DNA of 64,000 nucleotides from Flabesymbios commensalis (taxonomy: Eukaryota > Annelida > Polychaeta > Terebellida > Flabelligeridae): the NCBI GenBank assembly GCA_964017125.1, contig OZ024907.1:26474476-26538475 (forward strand), written 5' to 3'. The translations under genes were made by a program, and so were the position numbers. Shown piece after piece: positions 11,357 to 23,179 of this stretch. The notes under the pieces were generated by a model that was given only the letters and a program-made list of their open reading frames with translations, had not been told where the DNA came from and searched no databases. Numbering within the stretch: the stretch's first letter is position 1; every line of letters begins with the position of its first letter.

Positions 11357-12280
11357 ATACATATATTACATTCGATCCTGGAATCGTTTGACTTACCTCG
11401 AATGATGGCAGAATATCTTGGAAATCACAGCAGCTGAAAACATCTTCAATCCGAAGTCTTCTTATACACTTGAAAGGTATTTAGTTTAGGAATCCCCAAC
11501 ACATAAGGCGCGGAAAGGCATATTGGTTTTCTTGAGAATGAAAAGCGCTGATTTCTGGCAGCATAGATCAGAATAAGATTATCCGTGCGTGTGTGGAACT
11601 CTAGCACCCGAAGGGTGCTGAGAGTGAGATAATGGCAGTATGATCTCTTGTTAGTGAGTCCTTTTTAGCCTACCAATTCCTTCTGTATACAAAATGTCTG
11701 GGTGGAAAGGAGGACTGGAACCTGGAAAGTTGAAATTGAATTTGATGACCTTGGGATTCCAAGGGTCGTTTAAAGAAAAGAGGTGTTGAAATAAGCCATC
11801 TGGATAAAAAGATTATCCAGATAATAACCCTAGTCTTATACCCAGTTCGTCGAGACTTCACAGCTTACCTACCTATTGTTTAACTCTTCACTTCATTGTT
11901 CGATATCTGCTCGTAGTAGGCCCCCCTACTCCTACTGCTCCAAACTGTTAAACATAATATTAGTTCTTATAACAAGATACTACAGAAACTAATACGAAAT
12001 GCGAAGAAGACATATTATTACTCATGTTTCACTAAATATAAAAATGACCTAAAAAATACTTGGATAACTATAAAATACATATTGAACAAAAAAAGTAATA
12101 ATAAACATAATTTTCCTGAACACTTTAAAATAGATGGGAGTACTGTTTCCGATAAAGAGACTATTGCAAATAGGTTTAATCTATTTTTCTGTAAAATTGG
12201 GCCCAATGTTGCAAATAACATAGAAATAACAAATAGCAAATAACAAATAACATATAGAGCATGGCTCATTTAAAAATTAT

Positions 12281-13891
12281 TTGAATAACCCGTGTTCTGA
12301 CGTATTGAACTTTAAACCTGTTGAGGAAGCCGATGTAATAAAAATAATCGACAACCTCTCCTCAAAAAATAGCTGTGGTATTGATAAGATTACTACAAAA
12401 CTACTAAAAACAATCACGCCACATATCACAAAGTCAATAACATTTATTATAAATCAATCTCTTGCAAGTGGAGTTTTTCCAGACAAGTTAAAAATCGCGA
12501 AAATTGTCCCAATATTTGAGAAAAATGACCCAACACTTTTGGACAATTACTGTCCCATATCACTACTTCTGGTTTTTTCTAAAATATTTGAGCGTGTCAT
12601 CTTTGACCAATTACATAATCACTTTGAAAGTCTATACAGTTTTAGGGAAAAACATTCTACAGAATATGCAGTTTTAGAACTTGTGGACAAAACCATAAAA
12701 CATATGGACTCAGGTGATGTACCAATCTCAATTTTCCTAGATCTTTCAAAAGCGTTTGATACTCTCGATCATGATATTCTTTTGGACAAATTAAGCTATT
12801 ATGGGGTAAAAGAAACTGCTTTATCACTTGTTAAAAGTTATCTATCAAACCGCAAGCAGTATGTGGAATATTTAAATACAGCATCTAATTTTACAGACAT
12901 AAAAACAGGAGTGCCACAAGGCTCAATTTTAGGTCCATTAAGTTTCCTCATCTATATAAATGATTTCCCTTCAGCAAGCACAATTTTTAGTTTAATAATG
13001 TATGCAGACGACACAACTCTTTGCAGCATGCTCAATGCTTTTAAACCTAAATCACAAAATGAAACCCTTAATGGTAATATAAATAAGGAACTATGTAAGA
13101 TTGATAAATGGCTCAAATTAAATAAACTTTCTCTGAATACAACTAAATCTAAATTTATTATATTTAATATGCCACAAAAAAAAGTAGAAATACCATTAAT
13201 AAATATAAATAATGTTAACCTAGAATGTGTAGCTAATTTTGACTTTTTGGGGGTAACAATTGATAAAAAAATAAGTTGGAATGGTCATACAGACAAAATA
13301 TCTCTCAAGTTATCTAGATGTGTTGGTATCCTAAATAAATTAAAACGCTTCCTACCTCAGCACATTCTCCTAACTATTTATAATTCTATGTTTCTTCCAC
13401 ACATAAACTATTGTATTCTGGCATGGGGATATAACCATCAAAGAATATTTAAAATACAAAAGAAAGTAGTCAGAATAATTTCATTAAGTAAATATAATGC
13501 CCATACTGATCCCCTATTCAAACATTTGAAGCTTCTTAAAATGAAAGGTATACAACAAATACAACAATTCAAATTCTATCACAAGTTAATTAATAATCAA
13601 ACCCCCAAATACTTTACTTCGTTGGGTCTCGTTTTTAATTTTGAAAACCATGAGCATAATACAAGACGGAGAAACTATATAACACATAGAGTCAGACGTG
13701 AATATGCGAATCTTTGTGTTCGCAACAGTTTACAGTATTTATTAAACAATACTGATCAAATCATACTAAATAAAACTACAACTCACAGCCTACACGGTTT
13801 TGCAATATATATAAAAAATAGCATTTTGAATACTTATAAAGATGAATGTAATATTGATAACTGTTATATTTGTCTGGACAGGCCTCTATAA
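12281..13891 (+). CDS. LINE reverse transcriptase ORF (RT domain and C-terminal region)
   Basis: A 536-codon open frame with the RT hallmarks FLDLSKAFDTLDHDIL, GVPQGSILGP and YADDTTL in order. A thumb-like stretch follows (SKFIIFNMPQKKVEIPL, FDFLGVTIDKKISWNGH), then a C-terminal region ending CNIDNCYICLDRPL. The ATG at 12281 is not the native start: homologous coding continues upstream in another frame up to about 12235. There a slipped tandem AACAAATAGCAAATAAC-type sequence shifts the frame. The element is therefore dead as it stands, but RT coding is otherwise long and open, which suggests a fairly young insertion. It encodes retrotransposition functions, not a host role. Confidence 0.85.
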   Translation: MNNPCSDVLNFKPVEEADVIKIIDNLSSKNSCGIDKITTKLLKTITPHITKSITFIINQSLASGVFPDKLKIAKIVPIFEKNDPTLLDNYCPISLLLVFSKIFERVIFDQLHNHFESLYSFREKHSTEYAVLELVDKTIKHMDSGDVPISIFLDLSKAFDTLDHDILLDKLSYYGVKETALSLVKSYLSNRKQYVEYLNTASNFTDIKTGVPQGSILGPLSFLIYINDFPSASTIFSLIMYADDTTLCSMLNAFKPKSQNETLNGNINKELCKIDKWLKLNKLSLNTTKSKFIIFNMPQKKVEIPLININNVNLECVANFDFLGVTIDKKISWNGHTDKISLKLSRCVGILNKLKRFLPQHILLTIYNSMFLPHINYCILAWGYNHQRIFKIQKKVVRIISLSKYNAHTDPLFKHLKLLKMKGIQQIQQFKFYHKLINNQTPKYFTSLGLVFNFENHEHNTRRRNYITHRVRREYANLCVRNSLQYLLNNTDQIILNKTTTHSLHGFAIYIKNSILNTYKDECNIDNCYICLDRPL

Positions 13892-14059
13892 ATTTGCCCC
13901 ACATGTTTTCCCGACACACAGTCTTGTTCGCTCTGCATTAGATCAGTGCTGGTCCACTGTCTATGACATTGGCCCAGCGTTGGGCCAGCGCGGAGTGAAC
14001 GAGTCTTTTTACAGGTATTTATTTAGTCATTGCCTCCGTAATTCGACTTACCATGCATG

Positions 14060-14161
14060 CCCAGCGAACATGTTACGTTGGCCGGTGCTGGTGTTGGTCC
14101 AGGGTCAGTGACCCTGGCCCAACATTGGACCGGTATTGGTATAGCGTCCCGTGTTTTCTGG
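14060..14161. mobile_element. Symmetric GTTGGCCCAACG-family element, copy 1
   Basis: Starts CCCAGCGAACATGTTACGTT and ends in the inverse CCCGTGTTTTCTGG, with a palindromic core (GGGTCAGTGACCCTGGCCCA). It lies inside the LINE 3' UTR. Confidence 0.65.
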
Positions 14162-14179
14162 TCTGTGCTTTCATAGCAC

Positions 14180-14260
14180 AGCAGACACGACACGTTGACC
14201 CGTCTACAACGCCGGGCCAGCATTGGCCCAGCGCTAGGTCAACGTGTCATGTTTGCTGGG
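14180..14260. mobile_element. Symmetric GTTGGCCCAACG-family element, copy 2
   Basis: Bounded by CAGACACGACACGTTGACC and GGTCAACGTGTCATGTTTGC (inverse pair), with a centre of GTCTACAACGCCGGG type. It lies directly next to copy 1; a more decayed relative precedes them at about 13915-14010. Confidence 0.7.
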
Positions 14261-14563
14261 TTGTAGCAACGATACATACACGTGTCATTATAAAACCAAT
14301 ATTGCTCTTCTGATTACTGTTAAATCTATTCTATACCGTTAACAGGTTAATTCCCGTTCAATTATTATTATTATATATTATTTTTGTAAACGCAAAGAAA
14401 AAATATATATTGTATCTGTAAGTTTTCTAAAGAGTGTCCCACCTGTCAGCGGTCATTTACTGACCTTAAGGAGAGTCTCCCTGACCACTTGTATACCAAA
14501 CACATTGTATGAAAAATGTATATAATATCTAGGTCAAATAAAATATTTCTGATTCCGATTCCA

Positions 14564-15758
14564 GAGTTCTGGTCACCTTCTCCGAGGTGTGACTGAAATC
14601 GCTCACAACTCAACTTGTGTCAAGTGCTCCGGAGTTGTTGGAGTACTGCTCACCTACTCCGAGCTGTGACCCCCTTCACAACTCAGCTTGTGTCAGATCT
14701 ACTCACCTGCTCCAACATGTAACCCTGACATTATTGACTGTCGTCGTTTTTAATACTACCTTTACTTACCGATTAAATCAATGCTTTAAATTGTGAATGA
14801 AACGGGTATTTAACCATAAAGATTTGTTCATGTTTGATGTTAAATTGAACAACTGTGATTAATTACAGCCCACTAGAATTTGTGTGTCTCGGAAACACCA
14901 CTAATTTAAATTAGTTGGGTGAAAATTTAAAACAGATAACTTAGCAAGAAAAGGGTCAACTCCTTTCATAACCCATCTGTCATTACATCAAATTAATGTC
15001 AACATTCATAATGGTGTACTAAAAAGTTATATTATATTTCTATTAAGTTTAAAGTAGGCCCACTATTATATTTATATCATAACATCTCTTTTATATTCAA
15101 TTAATATCCATGCTGTATATGCCTACCATTAGAACAACCATGTAGGTTGTATGTGATTTGCATGTGATTTGTTACTAATTAAATTACCTACTACCACGTA
15201 CAGCGCACTAAGGGTTAATAGCTTATTATTGTTTTATTTTATCACTAATTGACAATCTTTAGAATATGTAGGGTCTAACATACATAGAAAAAAATGGACT
15301 GTAGACAATGGTATGAAACTAGTTTGTCTGTATTCATCTATTCACTTTGACCAAACAAACAGCCGCACCTGACGTGTTAATCCTGCTTGTATGATTGTAT
15401 GATATACTCCACGCATACCCCGCCACTAGCACGTACGCTTTAACAGTTAGCACAGTTATAATATCACCTGATTTGATACCTGATCTACTCCCGCCTAAAT
15501 GTGACAACATTTTAAGCACTGAACACACGTTTATTTTGGAATTTAGAAGTTTTAATTTGATTTCTTTTTAAACCGTTGCGAAATTAACATTACATTGCCG
15601 TTCTGTGATTCTGATATTTAGTTCCGTTCCGTGATTCTCGGTGGGCTTTCATATATTAAGCCTATATATATGTACAGTTTTATTTATTTATTTTTACTAT
15701 TATAACGTACAACAATAACATAAATGAATAAATATTTTTTAAAATAAATTAGTCGTCA
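14564..15758. other. A+T-rich intergenic stretch, nothing recognised
   Basis: Begins with three short tandem-like blocks on a CTACTCCGAGCTGTGAC / CACAACTCAACTTGTGTC theme (14568-14720). After that I see only A+T-rich sequence without a gene, RNA or clear transposon. Confidence 0.4.
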
Positions 15759-15966
15759 TTCCCGCATTTCCTATTTTTGACATGGTTGTCAATAATTAGA
15801 AATCAGGAATTTCGTCTCTATGTCTAGCCTAACTGGTGAATGCGCAGCACAAAAATTATAAAAATTTGCAGTTCTAGTCTATGTACATGTTTACATCATA
15901 TGGTCATATTAAGAACCCGAAATAAAATCACCGATTTTTTTATGATTTTAGCGTGGGCCAGTCCCT
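15759..15966 (+). mobile_element. TTAA-type MITE family (GGGAC ends), truncated copy
   Basis: Right-hand part of the 288-bp element at 54930-55217. Shared blocks are GACATGGTTGTCAATAATTA, GGAATTTCGTCTCTATGTCT, AATGCGCAGCACAAAAATTA and a right end CAGTCCCTTTAA. The left end is missing. Confidence 0.75.
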
Positions 15967-16587
15967 TTAATATGTCCTTGCTCATATCTGGATATAGAAT
16001 CATTTCGTTCCGTGATTCTGTTTGCTTGCTCAATACTTAGTATATTACTTTGGGTACACAAAATACAATTAAATAATATACACTAATCGGTTGATATTTG
16101 CTTATTATAAGCCCTTGCGATTAAATATTATAAGAGATAAAAACAGACTAGCCTATGTAGGGGGTCTAGAAGTTAGTATCGTATTTGTTATTGCTGTGAG
16201 TGTGACTGTCATTTTCTTTAGGTTTGAGATTGTATTCCGACTACGAGCACCAACTTTTGTGATCCTTATCCAACTCAACATGCCGACCCCGCAAGGGGAA
16301 GGGAGGCATCGAGGGGTTTGAGCTTTGTTTGGCACACCTCCACAGGCGGTTGATTTTAAGCCTGAAGAAAGCGGAAAAAAGATCTGTCTTTTATAGTTCA
16401 AACGTATGAAAATCGCAGAAACAGTTTTAGGGGTAACACAGTCTATAACAGTGAAATAGCTAAATTGTCAGTTGTCGTATCAGTCGTTTTTTCAGGGCTA
16501 TCATTTAGACATGCATGTCCTATCACTATCAGAATATCAATTTTTTTCATTATCGCCCATCCATAGTGCATACCCGCATAATAAATG

Positions 16588-16820
16588 GTGTGCGGTGATC
16601 TCGGCCTTTGACGATCTCGGCCCGGGTGATCTCGGACCGTCCGAGGTGATCTCGCCCGGTGATCTCGGTTCGTTCGAGGTGATCTCTGTCCCCGATTTCC
16701 CCCTGCTTTAGGGAAGTTTAGCCATGACAGTTGACACAACTTCATAGGCCCCACGAGCACCACTGCCTGTGCGGCGCTCATGGCCGGAGAACTCGCCCGG
16801 TGATCTCGCCTGGTCACTGA
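16588..16820 (-). repeat. GATCTCG minisatellite (minus orientation)
   Basis: Irregularly spaced copies of GGTGATCTCG(G/C)CC with varied linkers. The same motif family is present in the other orientation at 22325-22545. Confidence 0.7.
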
Positions 16821-17057
16821 CAGCAGACACCAGTCCAATACCAGCAGACACCAGCCCAATTCAGCAACTAACACGTTAATCTTACACTGTCTCAGTGTCT
16901 GTAGGCCTACCAGACATTTATTACATGTCAAATAGAATAACTTTTAACAAATACAATATATAGTTTTCAATAAAATTATCAGGGTAGTTGCCGCATCACT
17001 TACAAATAGACTATTACTTATTAGTGCTTGTGAAATTTCAAGTCAAATGGTTGAGAA

Positions 17058-18790
17058 TTTATTATTATTATTATTATTATTAATAGTGTACTTATAAAGT
17101 GCATTATTATATACATTTCTATGCGCTGACAATTTTGAAATTTATATCATATAAATGTTGGAAAAAGTTCATGATCAGAAATGAAGATTGAAAAGGTGAG
17201 TTTTGAGTTTTCTTTTAAAAGTTGTTTGTGACTGGGTTTCCCTGAGTGAAAGAGGGAGATCGTGCCATAGCCGAGGGCCACAAACGCTGAAAGCATTGTC
17301 ACCAGCTGCAAGGCACCGGAGAGTAGATGGTTCAGATAAAAGCATACCATCAGTGCCTGACCGAAGAGCTCTCGGAGGTGCATAGTGAGTGACTAGTTCC
17401 TGTATATAGGATGGGCACGCGTCACTGTGCATGGCTGAATGGACAATGGAGAGGACTTTGAAAATGATACGTGACTTGACTGGCAGCCAATGCAGGTCTT
17501 TCAGGACAGGTGTGATGTGGTCATATTTCTTCGATTTCCTTACTAGCCTGGCAGCATTGTTCTGTGCAAGCTGTAGTTTCTTCAGAAGATAGTCTGTAAC
17601 ACCATACAAGGCTGAGTTGGCATAGTCCAGGCGTGATATTACAAGTGCCATCACCACCTTCACGAGTGTGGTATCATCGAGGTGGTGCCTTATTCTGCTA
17701 ATGTGCCTCATATGCATGTACATGCTGCGGATAATGTTTCCCACGTGAGTGGAGAGGGACATTTCTGCATCAAGGGTCACACCCAGGTCACGTACTGTCT
17801 GACTAGGAAATACTGGTGTGCTTCCAACTCGCAGACAGGGGCTCAGGGCAGCGAATTTGGCCTTGTGATGACAAGGGACTATAATTTGAAACTCAGACTT
17901 TTTATCATTAAACATCAGTCTGTTACGCACCATCCACGCACGAATCTCCTTGATGCATTCTTCCAGGGCCACTAGAGCTTTCAGGAAAGACGACACATCC
18001 TGGAGGTCAAATTCCACATATAGCTGAGTGTCATCAGCGTAGATGTGAAATTTTACTCCGTGCTGACGGGGGATCTTACCTAAAGGTAAAAGGTAGATAA
18101 AGAATAATTGGGGCCCTAAGACAGAGCCCTGAGGGACTCCCACAGAAAGACTGATAGGGTCGGAGCTTGATTCGTTTACCACAACATGTTGGGTACGTCC
18201 GCTGAGATACGATTTGAACCACTCATGGACACGGTCAGACACGCCCAGGTAGGTTGTCATACATCTATGCAGGATGGAGTGGTCAACCGTGTCAAAGGCA
18301 GCTGACAGATCAAGCAAAACCAGAAGCACACCTTTCCTGTTGCCAAGAGCATGGTCGATGTCGTTTTTCACTCTCAAAATAGCTGTTTCGGTAGAATGTC
18401 CAGGCTTATAGGCAGACTGTAGTGGCTCGTGTAAATCGTTCAGGGACATATACTCCCGCATCTGAGCAGACACAACACCTTGGAAATGAAAGGTAATTGC
18501 GAAATTGGTCGGTAGTTTTTCAGATCGTTTTTTATCAAGATTTGGCTTTTTAATGAGTGGAGTGACAGCAGCAGATTTTAGGCAGATGGGGACACAGCCC
18601 GACAGCAAAGAGTCATTTATTGCTTTTGACAGTACAGGCAACAATGTATCTAGTATCTGTGGGATTTTTAACACAGATGTAGGTATTGGATCCATGGTTG
18701 ATGATTGGTGATTTTAGTATTACTTTTCGAACACTTGCTTCCGACACTGCCTGGAAGGTGGTCAGTGAGCAGAAATCAGACAAAATCATT
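17058..18790 (-). mobile_element. 5'-truncated LINE, L2/CR1-like
   Basis: RT coding runs from about 18785 down to a stop at 17175, with a 3' UTR ending in an (ATT)n tract at 17058-17084. The preceding GCACTTTATAAGTACACT is a typical 3' end for this group in marine invertebrates. Coding upstream of the ATG at 18695 (SLTTFQAVSEASVRKVILK) is in another frame. The endonuclease is absent. Confidence 0.8.
17175..18695 (-). CDS. LINE reverse transcriptase ORF, L2/CR1-like
   Basis: A 506-codon frame. In order it shows the RT fingers region (LPVLSKAINDSLLSG, PLIKKPNLD), LLVLLDLSAAFDTVDHSIL, GVPQGSVLGPQLF and YADDTQLYVEF with the catalytic DD. The C-terminal stretch ends FKRKLKTHLFNLHF. Near 18490-18540 the expected fingers peptide (LKNYRPISQLPFISKVL) is encoded in another frame, between two compensating indels. 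A further shift lies at the ATG. The protein is therefore unlikely to work even though the frame is open. The conserved C-terminal FKRKLKTHLF-type ending is typical of L2/CR1 relatives. Confidence 0.85.
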   Translation of the reverse strand: MDPIPTSVLKIPQILDTLLPVLSKAINDSLLSGCVPICLKSAAVTPLIKKPNLDKKRSEKLPTNFAITFHFQGVVSAQMREYMSLNDLHEPLQSAYKPGHSTETAILRVKNDIDHALGNRKGVLLVLLDLSAAFDTVDHSILHRCMTTYLGVSDRVHEWFKSYLSGRTQHVVVNESSSDPISLSVGVPQGSVLGPQLFFIYLLPLGKIPRQHGVKFHIYADDTQLYVEFDLQDVSSFLKALVALEECIKEIRAWMVRNRLMFNDKKSEFQIIVPCHHKAKFAALSPCLRVGSTPVFPSQTVRDLGVTLDAEMSLSTHVGNIIRSMYMHMRHISRIRHHLDDTTLVKVVMALVISRLDYANSALYGVTDYLLKKLQLAQNNAARLVRKSKKYDHITPVLKDLHWLPVKSRIIFKVLSIVHSAMHSDACPSYIQELVTHYAPPRALRSGTDGMLLSEPSTLRCLAAGDNAFSVCGPRLWHDLPLSLRETQSQTTFKRKLKTHLFNLHF

Positions 18791-19436
18791 AATCTAAAGT
18801 GAATAATACTGTTTTTTTATATAACCCCACCAATGCCCTGCCGATTCTCGGACGGTGACACCAGAACACACCAAACAACAAGTGAGACTGTGAAGTACAC
18901 TCAATTCAATAGTTTATTCACAATTTCCAATGCTGCCATGCAGTTATAGGCTATATCATAATTATGTGATGACATTATATAGATAGGTCCTATGTTGTGA
19001 TAGATGAATTGATACCATATCAGATCATCAGGGGTGAATATGATATGAGTGAGGTTGTTCATATGTTATGCAATGTTATGTTTGTTAGTAGAGCGCCGCT
19101 CTACTTTTTCAGTCTATGTGGGTCTGAGTGGTTTTCTGTATGATTAATTTCACGGCAATAACTTTAAATTTGTGGAATTGGGAACATAACTAACTCCATG
19201 TGTGTGTTAAGAATAACTTTTTTTGTTGCACCACGAAGCCAGATTTTGAGATTTTGGATCAGCTGATCAGATGAACACTGATATAAATGACGCATCAATT
19301 CCTATCATGTACAATACTATGTCAGCCATGTCTGTTAGGTGACGTCACGCGTGACCCGTAACCTTAGCAATACACTTTGACCCTCAGTGCTTTGACCTGC
19401 CTCGCAATACCAAGCTGCCAGTTTTGTATACGACAC

Positions 19437-19480
19437 GTGTTAAAACAACATTGGGTCAACGTCTCTTGTTTGCTGGGAAG
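19437..19480. mobile_element. Symmetric GTTGGCCCAACG-family element, half copy
   Basis: Right arm only: ACATTGGGTCAACGTCTCTT followed by GTTTGCTGGGA. Confidence 0.6.
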
Positions 19481-19504
19481 TGCACCTGTCATTAATAGTA
19501 GGCC

Positions 19505-19765
19505 TAATATGGCAACGCTGACTAAATGTTGGGCCAGCGTCGTAGACGGTGTGCCAGCATTGAAACAACGCTGGCTGCATGTGATTGTCCAGCGGTATGC
19601 GTGTTTGCCTGTAAAGGCTGTATGGGCAGTCTGTCCCAGAGGCATACACAATACTCAGCTGACACAAGGAGACGTTGAATCAATGCTGGCTCAACATTTG
19701 TCCACCATCTACGACGTTGGACAAACATTAAGCCGACTTTGATTCAACGTCTTGTCTCTGCTTGC
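19505..19765. mobile_element. Cluster of two symmetric GTTGGCCCAACG-family elements
   Basis: One decayed copy at 19505-19610 (GTTGGGCCAGCGTCGTAGAC). The better copy at 19668-19757 is a near-perfect imperfect palindrome: GACGTTGAATCAA at left and TTGATTCAACGTC at right around a CCATCTACGACGTTGG centre. Further pieces follow at 19838-19908, 20235-20290 and 21600-21680. Confidence 0.7.
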
Positions 19766-20598
19766 CTGCCAATACACATGTATGGGGCCTATATAATATG
19801 CCTATCGGCCACTCACTGCCCGACAAAACAAACATTCACTCGATGTGGCATTAATGTTGGGCGAGCTTCATAGACGATGCTCTAACATTAAACCAGCAAA
19901 AAAAAACAATTCATTTGTAGTAAAAACTTAGGCCTAGGGCCTACTGGCGCCTACAGTCTGAATACGTTCTGAAAACTTTAAAAACACCCCTCAGGCAATT
20001 CATAGCCTAATCCTGCTATGCTTAATGAATCTCATAGCCATATGCGAAGCCCCAGGAGTGACATTTAAATAAGGCTATTATTGTTTTCAACTCAACATCA
20101 AGTAACATTAACTCACTAATTATATCGATAACTTTGCAATCTCAATATATCTAGGCTTATCGAGTTGCGAGTTCTATTATAGTGAGTTCTATTATAGTTA
20201 GTCTATTCAATGTTGTCCTGCAGTCTCACACTGTTATCACGCTGGTCTATCATTAAATCAACATTGGCTCAACGACTGTGGCAGTGGAAGTAGTTAATCT
20301 GTCTCCTGACTCAGTTATTTCAATCTGAACACTACACACTGCCATCACATCTGTGCAAATAGCAGTAGGCCTACTAGCATGCAATGTGCCTAGGCTACTA
20401 AATTGTTTGCTAGACATGTTCTTTTGTACCTTCCCCTACCTGTCATTGACTGGGGTATGCCTAGTAACATATACGCCTATACCACCCAAACTGTCAGGTA
20501 ATATAAACAGTTTCTGTTTAATAGATAGGCTTTGGATAATGAACTGCACCACAGTCCCAGATCCTGGTCCCAGCCCAGTGTCACACAGGGAGTAGCTA

Positions 20599-20791
20599 CC
20601 TGTGAAACGCACTGACGTCACTCGGTAAAAACAAAGTTATATAGCACCCCCTCCCCATACTTCATTCTGAAAAACGCAGTGACGTCACTCAGTGAGAACA
20701 AGGTTATATAAGAACCCTCCCTCATACTTCATTGTATTAGCCAGCTCGGTGAAAACAAAGGAGGTCGAGGTCATTGAGTTTCACAGATTTG
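20599..20791 (+). mobile_element. MITE with duplicated CRE/TATA-like module, copy 3
   Basis: Complete copy with ends CTGTGAAACGC and GTTTCACAG, two TGACGTCA modules, two TTATATA boxes and the CATACTTCATTGTATTAGCC block. It gives the best idea of element length, about 193 bp. Confidence 0.75.
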
Positions 20792-20799
20792 ACCTATTT

Positions 20800-22320
20800 C
20801 CATTAGGGTAGGCCTACCCGATTATCCCTAATAGACGCAGCTGGGGGGCGTATTTACACGTCCAACGCATGACCAATACCCCCCCCCCCCATAACACCTC
20901 ATTTAGACCAATTGATATATTTGTTGCTTAATTGTGAAACAGCTGCATCTTAGCTTTCCTTAAAACCAGGCTTTTTGGGGGGGGGGGGGTTCGAGAGGGT
21001 CGCACGTCCCAAATTTGCAATTTGCTCAACGCCAAATTTAAATTCAAACAGTTTTTTTACAGGGGGTCCAATTAACTTATTTCGAAAATACCCCAGCAAT
21101 CCAAAATTCGACCCCCCCTTCAAAAATTTCTGGGCACGGGCCTGTTAAAACAATGACCCTGAAGCCTGGCACAAGCTTTACTTCAGTGCCGGCAGGCTCT
21201 AGTTCATGATCATAGCATGGAGAAACATCTCAACTTGTTGTGTAGGCCTGGATAGAACACATTTCAGAATTACAATTGTATGGCTGTTTGCGCTTTAACT
21301 ATCGAGCAGCTTTCTCGTTTGCATTGTATTGCAAGGTGTTATGATCGCGACAATTTTGTGAAGCACAGCATGTTTCTTGACGTGTATATAGTACACTGTT
21401 AAATACTACATGGCGGCAAGATATTAGAGCCCTTTCATTTTGGCTGAATAATCCTTGAAGAATTTATCGCTGTTTTATTTTTTTCCTGATTATTTTAAAT
21501 AAACATAATCTTATATGAACTTGATCTCTTATCAACCATTGACGAGCAGCTACGCATTCTTCGGCGCCGCCAGTAAAATGAAAGCAGTGGCTAGATGATG
21601 TTTAAATATTGGCCCAGCGTTACAGATACCGTGCCGTCATTGTAACAATATTGTCCGTTCGCTTGGCCACGTTAACCTTTTTACACCCATCAAACTCCTG
21701 CTGCTAGTTAACATTTAGCCATGGATGAAGGTCGGGATGGATTATTGGAGCGTTTTAAACCTTTACAGGCCTACAATCCTCATTCACTATTATGCCCTCT
21801 CACCAGGCCCTCTCGTAAGCGAAGAGTAGCCAATTCATCGTAAAACAGGTAATACAATAGCAATATATTAACATAATTTATTTTCTGGAAAAAATGTTCA
21901 GCATATTTTGTGCTAAATATATAGTGTAGGGGCCTACAATTTCACGATCAATCGACTATAATTGCTTCTTTATATCATAGATATAACAACTGTGAGATTC
22001 ACCTACATTTGGGGTTGTAGACTAGCCTATATAAATCAGCCATGTCGTGATATTAAATTATCTATTTAAATAATTACTTTTATAGGCCTAATAGCCTAAT
22101 TATATATCTACATAGGCCTGCCTTCGATAAAATTGTACTGCCTATTAGTATTATTACTGTACGGTTTATAGATATGGGGAACAGATTGGAGCAATGTCAT
22201 TGAAAATAGAGGTCTACATATTTCTATTATATTATATTGATCTATGTCTAAGCATCTAACTATTTTTTAAATAGGCCCTACATAGTCTAATAATTTAATC
22301 ACCGTGGTAATAACGTCTGT
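20800..22320. other. Intergenic stretch with poly-G/C islands, no gene
   Basis: Contains a poly-C run at 20880-20890, a poly-G run at 20979-20989 and, at 21115-21148, a block ending CTGGGCACGGGCCTG that resembles a hAT-type terminal repeat. I found no matching partner end. The rest is A+T-rich without recognisable genes. Confidence 0.4.
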
Positions 22321-22324
22321 AATC

Positions 22325-22545
22325 GCCCGAGATAACCAGGCAAGATCACCGGGCGAGATCTTCGGGCAGCCTGCCGTCAATGTGTTCTGATATAGGGGTA
22401 AGGTGGTCAGGCCAGGCGGGGGCCGACCGGCCGAGATCACCGGGCGAGATCACCGCACACTGGGCGAGATCATCGGGCGAAATCACCGAAGGCCGTCCGA
22501 GATCACCCGGGCCGAGATCGTCAAAGGCCGAGATCACCGGTATTC
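22325..22545 (+). repeat. GAGATCACCGGGC minisatellite
   Basis: Around ten copies of (C)GAGATCACCGGGC-like units with spacers of variable length. Inverse-orientation relative at 16588-16820. Confidence 0.75.
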
Positions 22546-22574
22546 TAATAAATTAGGCCTAATAGTATTACGGT

Positions 22575-22690
22575 ATCAGGACGGTTCGCTACAGGGACGG
22601 TTCGCCACAGGACGATTCACCACAGTTTTGGACGATTCGCCACAGCTGTGGACGGTTCACCACAAGTCAAAATGATTCACCGCAACTGGA
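22575..22690 (+). repeat. GACGATTCGCCACAG minisatellite
   Basis: Six units of GACG(A/G)TTC(G/A)CCACAG type, 15-22 bp apart, directly after the GATCACC array. The spacing and divergence style match that array. Confidence 0.75.
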
Positions 22691-23179
22691 CAAAATAGAA
22701 CAATAATAATATATACGACGAAACGAATAATAGGCCTACATTAATGTACATAGTCAAAAATATTATATTTTTTATCAAACAAAATCGAGCTATAATAATA
22801 TACGACTAAACTAATAATGGCCTACAGTCATATATACAATTTAACATACACAAATAGGCCTAATGTATTTTTTATTTAACAAAATTGATAATATATATAT
22901 ATTATCACCTTAATCACCTTAACAATATATAACCAACCTGATATAATATAACCAACATTAATAATTCGGATGCTAAATAGGCCTATGACATTTAGATTCG
23001 TATAATATATAATGTTGAATTATTAGATCTCATATGAACCAGACATAAAATAACTAAAATCACCTGAACCATATATAATATATAACCATATAACCAACAT
23101 AATAAAATAAAATAGCTATCAGTATATAGTATTAAAAATAGGAGCGATGATTCTCTCTGAGAAACGCCAGTAAAGCCTA

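Larger units (their letters stand above)
11936..14563 (+). mobile_element. 5'-truncated LINE with reverse transcriptase, CR1/Jockey group (Daphne-like)
   Basis: Recognisable coding starts near 11950 with the linker ahead of the RT domain (peptide KTYYYSCFTKYKNDLKNTW). It is followed by the long RT frame at 12281-13891. The endonuclease domain is absent, as expected for 5' truncation. After the stop, a likely 3' UTR (AATAAAATATTTCTGATTCC, about 14541-14560) is separated from the ORF by roughly 400 bp of symmetric MITE copies. Clade is a guess from motif style. Confidence 0.75.

Noticed and set aside
16443-16931. A 162-codon minus frame
   Set aside because: It spans the GATCTCG minisatellite, which creates a repetitive Arg/Asp/His-rich peptide.
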